Source: Zoroaster sp. YZ-2022 (lineage: Eukaryota; Echinodermata; Asteroidea; Forcipulatida; Zoroasteridae). From it: 64,000 nucleotides of DNA. Location of the stretch: the NCBI GenBank assembly GCA_029582265.1, contig JAQQFT010000023.1:3621071-3685070 (forward strand), read 5' to 3'. Shown piece after piece: positions 14,801-26,988 of this stretch (its first letter is position 1; each line of letters opens with the position of its first letter). The notes beneath the pieces are model-generated. The model saw only the letters and a program-made list of their open reading frames with translations, ran no database searches and was not told the origin of the DNA. A program made the translations under genes and the position numbers.

Positions 14801-17800
14801 TTTGGATATAAATTTGTCGGCCTCCTTAAAAACTTTTAAAGTTATACCCGTCGCTAGAAATAATTTCATTCGTATTTGTGTTTTAATCACAACAATATAG
14901 GCTGTCTACCCTGAGTTATGGCCCGTATTTTGACAGTATTTTACGGCGGGCTAAGTGTGCATGGAGGCCGTTTAAGGTATGAAGAAATTGTCTAAATGTA
15001 AAAGTCATGTGATTTCCTGAAAGAGGAGAACCTAAGCTTTAATTTGGATATAAATTTGTCGGCCTCCTTAAAAACTTTTAAAGTTATACCCGTCGCTAGA
15101 AATAATTTCATTCGTATTTGTGTTTTAATCACAACAATATAGGCTGTCTACCCTGAGTTATGGCCCGTATTTTGACAGTATTTTACGGCGGGCTAAGTGT
15201 GCATGGAGGCCGTTTAAGGTATGAAGAAATTGTCTAAATGTAAAAGTCATGTGATTTCCTGAAAGAGGAGAACCTAAGCTTTAATTTGGATATAAATTTG
15301 TCGGCCTCCCTTAAAATTTTTAAAGTTATACCCGTCGCTAGAAATAATTTCATTCGTATTTGTGTTTTAATCACAACAATATAGGCTGTCTACCCTGAGT
15401 TATGGCCCGTATTTTGACAGTATTTTACGGCGGGCTAAGTGTGCATGGAGGCCGTTTAAGGTATGAAGAAATTGTCTAAATGTAAAAGTCATGTGATTTC
15501 CTGAAAGAGGAGAACCTAAGCTTTAATTTGGATATAAATTTGTCGGCCTCCTTTAAAAACTTTTAAAGTTATACCCGTCGCTAGAAATAATTTCATTCGT
15601 ATTTGTGTTTTAATCACAACAATATAGGCTGTCTACCCTGAGTTATGGCCCGTATTTTGACAGTATTTTACGGCGGGCTAAGTGTGCATGGAGGCCGTTT
15701 AAGGTATGAAGAAATTGTCTAAATGTAAAAGTCATGTGATTTCCTGAAAGAGGAGAACCTAAGCTTTAATTTGGATATAAATTTGTCGGCCTCCCTTAAA
15801 AACTTTTAAAGTTATAGCCGTCGCTAGAAATAATTTCATTCGTATTTGTGTTTTAATCACAACAATATAGGCTGTCTACCCTGAGTTATGGCCCGTATTT
15901 TGACAGTATTTTACGGAGGGCTAAGTGTGCATGGAGGCCGTTTAAGGTATGAAGAAATTGTCTAAATGTAAAAGTCATGTGATTTCCTGCAAGAGGAGAA
16001 CCTAAGCTTTAATTTGGATATAAATTTGTCGGCCTCCCTTAAAAACTTTTAAAGTTATACCCGTCGCTAGAAATAATTTCATTCGTATTTGTGTTTTAAT
16101 CACAACAATATAGGCTGTCTACCCTGAGTTATGGCCCGTATTTTGACAGTATTTTACGGCGGGCTAAGTGTGCATGGAGGCCGTTTAAGGTATGAAGAAA
16201 TTGTCTAAATGTAAAAGTCATGTGATTTCCTGAAGAGGAGAACCTAAGCTTTAATTTGGATATAAATTTGTCGGCCTCCTTTAAAAATTTTAAAGTTATA
16301 CCCGTCGCTAAAAATAATTTCATTCGTATTTGTGTTTTAATCACAACAATATAGGCTGTCTACCCTGAGTTATGGCCCGTATTTTGACAGTATTTTACGG
16401 CGGGCTAAGTGTGCATGGAGGCCGTTTAAGGTATGAAGAAATTGTCTAAATGTAAAAGTCATGTGATTTCCTGAAAGAGGAGAACCTAAGCTTTAATTTG
16501 GATATAAATTTGTCGGCCTCCTTTAAAAACTTTTAAAGTTATACCCGTCGCTAGAAATAATTTCATTCGTATTTGTGTTTTAATCACAACAATATAGGCT
16601 GTCTACCCTGAGTTATGGCCCGTATTTTGACAGTATTTTACGGCGGGCTAAGTGTGCATGGAGGCCGTTTAAGGTATGAAGAAATTGTCTAAATGTAAAA
16701 GTCATGTGATTTCCTGAAAGAGGAGAACCTAAGCTTTAATTTGGATATAAATTTGTCGGCCTCCCTTAAAAACTTTTAAAGTTATAGCCGTCGCTAGAAA
16801 TAATTTCATTCGTATTTGTGTTTTAATCACAACAATATAGGCTTGTCTACCCTGAGTTATGGCCCGTATTTTGACAGTATTTTACGGAGGGATAAGTGTG
16901 CATGGAGGCCGTTTAAGGTATGAAGAAATTGTCTAAATGTAAAAGTCATGTGATTTCCTGAAAGAGGAGAACCTAAGCTTTAATTTGGATATAAATTTGT
17001 CGGCCTCCTTAAAAACTTTTAAAGTTATACCGTCGCTAGAAATAATTTCATTCGTATTTGTGTTTTAATCACAACAATATAGGCTGTCTACCCTGAGTTA
17101 TGGCCCGTATTTTGACAGTATTTTACGGCGGGCTAAGTGTGCATGGAGGCCGTTTAAGGTATGAAGAAATTGTCTAAATGTAAAAGTCATGTGATTTCCT
17201 GAAAGGAGAACCTAAGCTTTAATTTGGATATAAATTTGTCGGCCTCCTTTAAAACTTTTAAAGTTATACCCGTCGCTAGAAATAATTTCATTTGTATTTG
17301 TGTTTTAATCACAACAATATAGGCTGTCTACCCTGAGTTATGGCCCGTATTTTGACAGTATTTTACGGCGGGCTAAGTGTGCATGGAGGCCGTTTAAGGT
17401 ATGAAGAAATTGTCTAAATGTAAAAGTCATGTGATTTCCTGAAAGAGGAGAAATAAGCTTTAATTTGGATATAAATTTGTCGGCCTCCCTTAAAACTTTT
17501 AAAGTTATACCCGTCGCTAGAAATAATTTCATTCGTATTTGTGTTTTAATCACAACAATATAGGCTGTCTACCCTGAGTTATGGCCCGTATTTTGACAGT
17601 ATTTTACGGAGGGATAAGTGTGCATGGAGGCCGTTTAAGGTATGAAGAAATTGTCTAAATGTAAAAGTCATGTGATTTCCTGAAAGCTTTAATTTGGATA
17701 TAAATTTGTCGGCCTCCCTTAAAAACTTTTAAAGTTATACCCGTCGCTAGAAATAATTTCATTCGTATTTGTGTTTTAATCACAACAATATAGGCTGTCT

Positions 17801-20800
17801 ACCCTGAGTTATGGCCCGTATTTTGACAGTATTTTACGGCGGGCTAAGTGTGCATGGAGGCCGTTTAAGGTATGAAGAAATTGTCTTAATGTAAAAGTCA
17901 TGTGATTTCCTGAAAGAGGAGAACCTAAGCTTTAATTTGGATATAAATTTGTCGGCCTCCCTTAAAAACTTTTAAAGTTATAGCCGTCGCTAGAAATAAT
18001 TTCATTCGTATTTGTGTTTTAATCACAACAATATAGGCTGTCTACCCTGAGTTATGGCCCGTATTTTGACAGTATTTTACGGAGGGATAAGTGTGCATGG
18101 AGGCCGTTTAAGGTATGAAGAAATTGTCTAAATGTAAAAGTCATGTGATTTCCTGAAAGAGGAGAACCTAAGCTTTAATTTGGATATAAATTTGTCGGCC
18201 TCCTTTAAAAACTTTTAAAGTTATACCCGTCGCTAGAAATAATTTCATTCGTATTTGTGTTTTAATCACAACAATATAGGCTGTCTACCCTGAGTTATGG
18301 CCCGTATTTTGACAGTATTTTACGGCGGGCTAAGTGTGCATGGAGGCCGTTTAAGGTATGAAGAAATTGTCTAAATGTAAAAGTCATGTGATTTCCTGAA
18401 AGAGGAGAACCTAAGCTTTAATTTGGATATAAATTTGTCGGCCTCCTTTAAAAACTTTTAAAGTTATACCCGTCGCTAGAAATAATTTCATTCGTATTTG
18501 TGTTTTAATCACAACAATATAGGCTGTCTACCCTGAGTTATGGCCCGTATTTTGACAGTATTTTACGGCGGGCTAAGTGTGCATGGAGGCCGTTTAAGGT
18601 ATGAAGAAATTGTCTAAATGTAAAAGTCATGTGATTTCCTGAAAGAGGAGAACCTAAGCTTTAATTTGGATATAAATTTGTCGGCCTCCCTTAAAAATTT
18701 TAAAGTTATACCCGTCGCTAGAAATAATTTCATTCGTATTTGTGTTTTAATCACAACAATATAGGCTGTCTACCCTGAGTTATGGCCCGTATTTTGACAG
18801 TATTTTACGGAGGGCTAAGTGTGCATGGAGGCCGTTTAAGGTATGAAGAAATTGTCTAAATGTAAAGTCATGTGATTTCCTGAAAGAGGAGAACCTAAGC
18901 TTTAATTTGGATATAAATTTGTCGGCCTCCCTTAAAAACTTTTAAAGTTATACCCGTCGCTAGAAATAATTTCATTCGTATTTGTGTTTTAATCACAACA
19001 ATATAGGCTGTCTACCCTGAGTTATGGCCCGTATTTTGACAGTATTTTACGGCGGGCTAAGTGTGCATGGAGGCCGTTTAAGGTATGAAGAAATTGTCTA
19101 AATGTAAAAGTCATGTGATTTCCTGAAGAGGAGAACCTAAGCTTTAATTTGGATATAAATTTGTCGGCCTCCCTTAAAAACTTTTAAAGTTATACCCGTC
19201 GCTAGAAATAATTTCATTCGTATTTGTGTTTTAATCACAACAATATAGGCTGTCTACCCTGAGTTATGGCCCGTATTTTGACAGTATTTTACGGCGGGCT
19301 AAGTGTGCATGGAGGCCGTTTAAGGTATGAAGAAATTGTCTAAATGTAAAAGTCATGTGATTTCCTGTAATATGAGTACCTAATCTTTAATTTGGTTATT
19401 AATTTGTCGGCCTCCTTTTTTAACTTTTAAAGTTATAGCCGTCGCTAGAAATAATTTCATTCGTATTTGTGTTTTAATCACAACAATATAGGCTGTCTAC
19501 CCTGAGTTATGGCCCGTATTTTGACAGTATTTTACGGCGGGCTAAGTGTGCATGGAGGCCGTTTAAGGTATGAAGAAATTGTCTAAATGTAAAAGTCATG
19601 TGATTTCCTGAAAGAGGAGAACCTAAGCTTTAATTTGGATATAAATTTGTCGGCCTCCCTTAAAAACTTTTAAAGTTATACCCGTCGCTAGAAATAATTT
19701 CATTCGTATTTGTGTTTTAATCACAACAATATAGGCTGTCTACCCTGAGTTATGGCCCGTATTTTGACAGTATTTTACGGCGGGCTAAGTGTGCATGGAG
19801 GCCGTTTAAGGTATGAAGAAATTGTCTAAATGTAAAAGTCATGTGATTTCCTGAAAGAGGAGAACCTAAGCTTTAATTTGGATATAAATTTGTCGGCCTC
19901 CGTTAAAAACTTTTAAAGTTATACCCGTCGCTAGAAATAATTTCATTCGTATTTGTGTTTTAATCACAACAATATAGGCTGTCTACCCTGAGTTATGGCC
20001 CGTATTTTGACAGTATTTTACGGCGGGCTAAGTGTGCATGGAGGCCGTTTAAGGTATGAAGAAATTGTCTAAATGTAAAAGTCATGTGATTTCCTGAAAG
20101 AGGAGAACCTAAGCTTTAATTTGGATATAAATTTGTCAGCCTCACTTAAAAACTTTTAAAGTTATACCCGTCGCTAGAAATAATTTCATTCGTATTTGTG
20201 TTTTAATCACAACAATATAGGCTGTCTACCCTGAGTTATGGCCCGTATTTTGACAGTATTTTACGGCGGGCTAAGTGTGCATGGAGGCCGTTTAAGGTAT
20301 GAAGAAATTGTCTAAATGTAAAAGTCATGTGATTTCCTGAAAGAGGAGAACCTAAGCTTTAATTTGGATATAAATTTGTCGGCCTCCCTTAAAAACTTTT
20401 AAAGTTATAGCCGTCGCTAGAAATAATTTCATTCGTATTTGTGTTTTAATCACAACAATATAGGCTGTCTACCCTGAGTTATGGCCCGTATTTTGACAGT
20501 ATTTTACGGCGGGCTAAGTGTGCATGGAGGCCGTTTAAGGTATGAAGAAATTGTCTAAATGTAAAAGTCATGTGATTTCCTGAAAGAGGAGAACCTAAGC
20601 TTTAATTTGGATATAAATTTGTCGGCCTCCGTTAAAAACTTTTAAAGTTATACCCGTCGCTAGAAATAATTTCATTCGTATTTGTGTTTTAATCACAACA
20701 ATATAGGCTGTCTACCCTGAGTTATGGCCCGTATTTTGACAGTATTTTACGGCGGGCTAAGTGTGCATGGAGGCCGTTTAAGGTATGAAGAAATTGTCTA

Positions 20801-22304
20801 AATGTAAAAGTCATGTGATTTCCTGAAGAACCTAAGCTTTAATTTGGATATAAATTTGTCGGCCTCCCTTAAAAACTTTTAAAGTTATACCCGTCGCTAG
20901 AAATAATTTCATTCGTATTTGTGTTTTAATCACAACAATATAGGCTGTCTACCCTGAGTTATGGCCCGTATTTTGACAGTATTTTACGGCGGGCTAAGTG
21001 TGCATGGAGGCCGTTTAAGGTATGAAGAAATTGTCTAAATGTAAAAGTCATGTGATTTCCTGAAAGAGGAGAACCTAAGCTTTAATTTGGATATAAATTT
21101 GTCGGCCTCCCTTAAAAACTTTTAAAGTTATACCCGTCGCTAGAAATAATTTCATTCGTATTTGTGTTTTAATCACAACAATATAGGCTGTCTACCCTGA
21201 GTTATGGCCCGTATTTTGACAGTATTTTACGGCGGGCTAAGTGTGCATGGAGGCCGTTTAAGGTATGAAGAAATTGTCTAAATGTAAAGTCATGTGATTT
21301 CCTGAAAGAGGAGAACCTAAGCTTTAATTTGGATATAAATTTGTCGGCCTCCTTAAAAACTTTTAAAGTTATACCCGTCGCTAGAAATAATTTCATTCGT
21401 ATTTGTGTTTTAATCACAACAATATAGGCTGTCTACCCTGAGTTATGGCCCGTATTTTGACAGTATTTTACGGAGGCTAAGTGTGCATGGAGGCCGTTTA
21501 AGGTATGAAGAAATTGTCTAAATGTAAAAGTCATGTGATTTCCTGAAGAGGAGAACCTAAGCTTTAATTTGGATATAAATTTGTCGGCCTCCCTTAAAAA
21601 CTTTTAAAGTTATACCCGTCGCTAGAAATAATTTCATTCGTATTTGTGTTTTAATCACAACAATATAGGCTGTCTACCCTGAGTTATGGCCCGTATTTTG
21701 ACAGTATTTTACGGCGGGCTAAGTGTGCATGGAGGCCGTTTAAGGTATGAAGAAATTGTCTAAATGTAAAGTCATGTGATTTCCTGAAAGAGGAGAACCT
21801 AAGCTTTAATTTGGATATAAATTTGTCGGCCTCCCTTAAAAACTTTTAAAGTTATAGCCGTCGCTAGAAATAATTTCATTCGTATTTGTGTTTTAATCAC
21901 AACAATATAGGCTGTCTACCCTGAGTTATGGCCCGTATTTTGACAGTATTTTACGGCGGGCTAAGTGTGCATGGAGGCCGTTTAAGGTATGAAGAAATTG
22001 TCTAAATGTAAAAGTCATGTGATTTCCTGAAAGAGGAGAACCTAAGCTTTAATTTGGATATAAATTTGTCGGCCTCCTTTAAAAATTTTAAAGTTATACC
22101 CGTCGCTAGAAATAATTTCATTCGTATTTGTGTTTTAATCACAACAATATAGGCTGTCTACCCTGAGTTATGGCCCGTATTTTGACAGTATTTTACGGCG
22201 GGCTAAGTGTGCATGGAGGCCGTTTAAGGTATGAAGAAATTGTCTTAATGTAAAAGTCATGTGATTTCCTGAAAGAGGAGAACCTAAGCTTTAATTTGGA
22301 TATA
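2801..22304 (+). repeat. Satellite array, ~80 copies of a ~243-bp unit
   Basis: The unit starts at 'ggctgtctaccctgagttat' and recurs at 2801, 3043, 3286, 3528 and so on, every 242-244 bases, to the gap at 22305. Units are nearly identical. They differ at a few sites: 'cggcggg' versus 'cggaggg'; 'ggcta' versus 'ggata'; 'tatacccg' versus 'tatagccg'. Small indels occur after 'ttcctgaa' and in the 'ccttaaaaac' tract. Both array ends are N gaps, so the real array is probably longer. Repeated minus-strand frames of 63-71 codons arise only in units with certain indels and drift in frame, so I reject coding. Size and homogeneity fit a centromeric, pericentromeric or other heterochromatic satellite, but nothing here locates it. 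Confidence 0.97.
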
Positions 22305-22804
22305 NNNNNNNNNNNNNNNNNNNNNNNNNNNNNNNNNNNNNNNNNNNNNNNNNNNNNNNNNNNNNNNNNNNNNNNNNNNNNNNNNNNNNNNNNNNNNNNN
22401 NNNNNNNNNNNNNNNNNNNNNNNNNNNNNNNNNNNNNNNNNNNNNNNNNNNNNNNNNNNNNNNNNNNNNNNNNNNNNNNNNNNNNNNNNNNNNNNNNNNN
22501 NNNNNNNNNNNNNNNNNNNNNNNNNNNNNNNNNNNNNNNNNNNNNNNNNNNNNNNNNNNNNNNNNNNNNNNNNNNNNNNNNNNNNNNNNNNNNNNNNNNN
22601 NNNNNNNNNNNNNNNNNNNNNNNNNNNNNNNNNNNNNNNNNNNNNNNNNNNNNNNNNNNNNNNNNNNNNNNNNNNNNNNNNNNNNNNNNNNNNNNNNNNN
22701 NNNNNNNNNNNNNNNNNNNNNNNNNNNNNNNNNNNNNNNNNNNNNNNNNNNNNNNNNNNNNNNNNNNNNNNNNNNNNNNNNNNNNNNNNNNNNNNNNNNN
22801 NNNN
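22305..22804. other. Assembly gap (500 N)
   Basis: Exactly 500 N, separating the satellite from an LTR that starts five bases after the gap. Confidence 0.98.
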
Positions 22805-22808
22805 CCAC

Positions 22809-23187
22809 TGACCACATGTGGGTCGTAATTTCGACCTCCAAACTGACATCACCTAGACCCATTTAAGGTATCACTTGGGCCCCTCATAATTATAATATAA
22901 ACAAAATACCTCCACAGTTGTAAGTGACAGATCATTATTAGTATATACATTTATTTTTGATTGAAAACTCAGTTCATCTTGCTTTCTACTTCTCATACTT
23001 CTCTCTCTCTCTCTCTCTCTACTACTGTACTGCTAGTCCAATAACTTTGTGACCTACAGTCAGTATTGAGCAGAATAGATTTTGTACTTATTGTGCCTGT
23101 ACGGAAAATAAAATATTCGTTCATTGAAGAAGCTTCTTCTTGTAAGTGTAAATTCTTCATTGTGTAACCTCTTGTTTAAGTGTTACA
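22809..23187 (+). mobile_element. LTR of a Gypsy-family element (plus orientation)
   Basis: The stretch begins 'tgaccacatgtgggtc' and ends '..tgttaca', giving TG...CA termini. Both edges match the LTR at 56321-56958 read on its minus strand. A shared inner block reads 'ctacagtcagtattgag'. A (CT)n run lies at about 22999-23020. Two bases after the LTR comes a primer-binding-like 'tggtggcagcgg'. This LTR (379 bp) is shorter than the 56-kb copy (638 bp). No gag or pol frame follows, so this is a truncated or solo-type copy. Confidence 0.8.
22999..23020 (+). repeat. (CT)n microsatellite
   Basis: About eleven CT dinucleotides inside the LTR. Confidence 0.9.
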
Positions 23188-23735
23188 TTTGGTGGCAGCG
23201 GTTTTGACCTGCCACAAGCCATCAGACTGCCCTCCTTATTGCTACTTGCTTTGCTTCTCCGCTACTGATTTTTGCAAACTTAATGCAAACGTTTGGGAGC
23301 CAATTGATTGTGGCCATCTTCAATTGTGTAAATTCTTCATCGTGCTGTACCCTTCTTATTTAAGTGCATTTGGTAGCAGCAGTTTTTTGACCTGCCACAA
23401 GCCATCGGACTGCCCTCCTTTTTGCTACTTGCTTGCTTCCACTACAATTTTTAAAACCAATACTGCAAACGTTTGGGGCAAACATTGATTGTGTCATCTT
23501 CGATTGTAATTCTTCATCGTGTAACCCCCCTCTTATTTAAGTGTTACATTTGGTAGCAGCGGTTTTTGACCTGCCACAAGCCATCGGACTGCCCTCCTTT
23601 TCTGCTACTTGCTTGCTTCTCCGCTACTGATTTTTTAAAACTTAATGCAAACGTTTGGAGCCGACATTGATTGTGTCATCTTCGATTGTGTAAATTCTTC
23701 ATCGTGTAGCACCCCTCTTATTTAAGTGTTACACT
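23181..23735 (+). repeat. Tandem repeat of LTR end + primer-binding site + leader
   Basis: Three consecutive units of about 180 bp start near 23181, 23364 and 23541. Each has 'ttggtRgcagc.gtttt', 'gacctgccacaagccatc', 'actgccctcc', 'gcaaacgtttgg' and then a copy of the LTR 3' end ('aattcttcatcgtgta..' to 'atttaagtg'). A final LTR-end copy closes the array at about 23735. The junction between LTR and leader was therefore amplified. The 102-codon open frame at 23180-23488 is a by-product of the repeat. Confidence 0.85.
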
Positions 23736-24680
23736 AGTTTGTTCCTTTAAGATATCAAATTATTAGTAAAGCCCTCTGTTGGTCACCCCTAGTCAAGTTG
23801 ACTTAGTTTTTTTTTACAAGCTGTGTAGGGCCACAATCAATTAGTTTTATTGTTATGTGAGGAAAGGTTGAGGAAGGGGGCGTTGGTTTTATCAACATCG
23901 GAAAAAGGACTGAGGCATGAGTTCTCTGGATTTGGGTTGATCTTTATTTAGATAATGGCCTGTAAAGGGCAGGCAGTGTAAAAGTTGTAGTTACAGTTTT
24001 CTTTCATTTCTTTTTGTTTAGATGACTCAGCAATTGTGTTAAAATTATAAGACAGAAAAACCCCGTAGGCAATCCACCTAAGCACCGTAGTAACGTGCAG
24101 CAAACCCACCCATCACATAAATGCGCCTGCAATCTCTACCCAATTGCCGATTGCCAAGTTTACATCCATAAAATTATGGTTATTTGTCTAAAATAAAAAG
24201 GGGCCATAACTTAAATATCTTCAAATAGAGGCCTACATTTATTAATCAGAAACTGCATCTACAACACATACTAACATGGTCATACTACATATGCCAGCAG
24301 TACAAACCACCTTGTGCTCCTCTTTAATAACTTTAACATTTTTGAATTCATGCCCACTAGTATTACTAGGCCTAATTTCTCATATCAAAAATTCACTTTC
24401 ATAGCCTCTAAATTCCTAAGTACCACTAAACAAACCTATAATAATTTGCTGTCAAAGTGAAATAGGTCACTGTCACACTCTAAGTATGAAATTTAAAATA
24501 ATAAGTTCAAAATTGGATAGAAATAATGTGAAACTTTGCCTGTAAAGTCCCAGGGCGAGCAGTGACCTTAAGCCCGCTGTTACTAGCTGGCTAGCTAGCT
24601 ATAGGCAGATCCAAAAGGACGATAAACAATATGTAGTTCATGTCAGCAGTTATTTTTCTAATATTAATTAAAACTATAAT
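23736..24680. other. Unassigned stretch
   Basis: Nothing coding is visible. A short 'gctggctagctagctata' palindromic run lies near 24588. The word 'aggcct' recurs (24231, 24368). Confidence 0.4.
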
Positions 24681-24689
24681 AATAATAAT

Positions 24690-24905
24690 AATGTATTGGA
24701 CTTATGGCACGTATCCACCAACCTAAGTGAGTCTCAAGGCGCATTTTTTTTTTTACCTGGTACACAACACACGGGACCTGCAGCTTTACGTCACATCAGA
24801 GGACGAAACAATTATGGTTAAGTACCTTTCCAAGGACACAGTGTCTGTGGGCTCGAACCACACCTGCTGTGGCAACACCAGGAACTTGAGTCCATGTAAT
24901 TAAAT
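24690..24905 (+). repeat. SINE-like dispersed repeat
   Basis: Order seen: 'acctggtacacaacacacgg', 'acgtcacatcagaggacgaa', 'aaggacacagtgtctg', then 'gggctcgaaccacacc', which resembles a tRNA-type B box (GGTTCGANNCC). From memory, this succession is common in echinoderm and hemichordate genomes; that is unverified. No flanking duplication is visible. Confidence 0.4.
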
Positions 24906-25109
24906 CTTCAACAAAATGTTCTATTATTTAAATATTGAATAAAATAAGTAATTAAACAAATGTTTGATTCCTACTTTAATAAAACCTAGTTATGAATTAC
25001 ATGTGGAATCACTTCTTTTAATATGCAAATGAATGGCTTAGTTTGACCCTGTTACTGTTTCATGACAGTGGAAACTACGCTGTATAAGTGAAAAGACTTT
25101 AGCAAAGAG

Positions 25110-26215
25110 ATACGATTAGAATTTAGAATATGCAAGTATAGGTAAGTAATTAAAGAATAAAGTAGTTTTATTATTTGAAGCACTAGAACATGCAAGTATA
25201 GGTAAGTGATTAAAAGATAAAAGTAGTTTTATTATTTGAAGCGCTGCAATATGCAAGTGTAGGTAAGTGAATTAAAGAATAAAAAGTAGTTTTATTATTT
25301 GAAGCACTGCAATATACTGAGAGTATAGGTAGTAATTTAAAGAATAAAATGGTTTTATTATTTGAGCACTAGAACATGCAAGTATGGGTGAAGTGATTAA
25401 GAAATAAGTGGTTTTATTATTTGAAGCCTTCCTGCAATATGCAGAGTATGGTCAGTAATTAAAGAATAAAGTAGTTTTATTGTTGAAGCGCTGCAATATG
25501 CAGAAATATAGGTAAGTGATTAAAGAATAAAGTGGTTTTATTATTTGAAGCGCTGCAATATGCAAGTATGATGAGTGATTAAAGAATAAGTAGTTTATTA
25601 TTTGAGCATACAATATGCAAGTATAGGTAAGTGATTAAAAAGAATAAAGTAGTTTTATTATTTGAAGCACTACAATATGCAAGTACACACACTGTAGGTA
25701 ACTAATTAAATAAAAGTGGTTTATTATTTGAAACGCCACAATATGCAAGTATAGGTAAAGTGATTAAGAATAAAATATTTTATTATTTGAAGCGCTGCAA
25801 TATGCAAGTATAGAGTGAAGTGATTAAAGTAAAATAGTTTTATTATTTGAGAAGCGCGACAATATACAGAAATGAGTGAAGTGATTAAAAATAAAGTAGT
25901 TTATTATTTGAAGCGCTGCAATATGCAAGTATAGGTAAGTGATTAAAGAATAAAGTAGTTTTGTATTTGAAGCGCGACAATATGCAAGTATGGGTAAATA
26001 ATTAAGAATAAAGTCGTTTATTATTTGAAGCACTAGAACATGCAAGTATAGGTAAGTGATTAAAGAATAAAGTAGTTTTATTATTTGAAGCGCTGCAATA
26101 TGCAAGTATAGGTAAGTAATTAAAGAATAAAGTAGTTTTATTATTTGAAGCACTAGAACATGCAAGTATAGGTAAGTGATTAAAGAATAAAGTAGTTTTA
26201 TTATTTGAAGCGCTG
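25110..26215 (+). repeat. ~61-bp minisatellite, left part (~18 units)
   Basis: Repeated unit: 'tgcaagtataggtaagt', 'attaaagaataaagtag', 'ttttattatttgaagcgct'. Units start near 25131, 25191, 25251 and onward. The 137-codon minus frame with repeated 'IIKLLYSLITYLYLH' is the translation of the repeat and is not a gene. The array stops where the Polinton begins and resumes beyond it. Confidence 0.95.
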
Positions 26216-26988
26216 AGTAGTATGTCAGATGCCGCATGCCGACCGCCTCTTATAAAATGATATTTTTGGGTGAAAAAAAATTATTTTTTCCAAAATACGC
26301 TAAAAGCGAATGAGTACATTTTAATCTCACAAAAGAGCTCTTTTTGATTATAAGGGCTTTATTCGTGTTGATAAAGAAAACTGATTTTATAAGGCGACCG
26401 GCCTCTTAGCAAATGATATTTTGAAATGAATTTAAAAAAAAAAAAAAATAGTTTAAGTAGAATAATTATTTTTCCCAAAATGCTAAAAGCGAATGAGTAC
26501 GTACAATCTCACAAAAGAGCTCTTTTTATTTAAAGCGCTACGACCGTATTTGAATAGAAAACTGATTTTTTATAAGGCGACCGGCCTCTTATGAAAATGA
26601 TATTTTTAAATAATTTCTAAAAAAAAAAAAAATAGTTTAAAGTAAGAATAATTATTTTTTCCAAAAATACATTAAAAGCGAATGGGTACATTTAATCTCA
26701 CAAAAGGCTCTTTTTTGATTATAAGCCTTTACAATCGTATTTGATGAAGGCGATTTTTTATAAGGCGACCGGCCTCTTGAAATGATATTTGAAATGAATT
26801 TCTAAAAAAAAAATAGTTTAAGTAAAGAATAGTATTTTTTTCCAAAATACTAAAAGCGAATAGGTATTTAATCCTCTGAAAGAGCTCTTTTTGATTAAAG
26901 CGCTACAATCATATTTGATAAAACTGATTTTTTATAAGAAAACGATATTTCTTAAAAAGGCAATCGGCATGCGGCGTCAGCGCCTACT
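26216..26988 (+). repeat. Polinton left terminal block (tandem units)
   Basis: Four diverged units of ~155-187 bp start near 26239, 26394, 26577 and 26764. Each has 'gcgaccggcctctta', 'atgatattt', 'aattattttttccaaaatac', 'taaaagcgaatg' and 'aaaagagctctttttgatta'. The block opens with 'agtagtatgtcagatgccg' and closes with an inverted, partly degraded copy ('tcggcatgcggcgtcag...ctact'). It is inverted relative to 41979-42579. Confidence 0.9.

Noticed and set aside
2801..22304. Satellite as a CRISPR-like array
   Set aside because: Units are contiguous repeats with no unique spacers, in animal DNA.
4273..22305. Repeated minus-strand frames of 63-71 codons (MIKTQIR...) in the satellite
   Set aside because: They appear only in units with particular indels and change frame from unit to unit. 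There is no sign of selection for an open frame.
25824..26237. 137-codon minus frame with repeated IIKLLYSLITYLYLH
   Set aside because: It is the translation of the 61-bp minisatellite and breaks wherever a unit has an indel.
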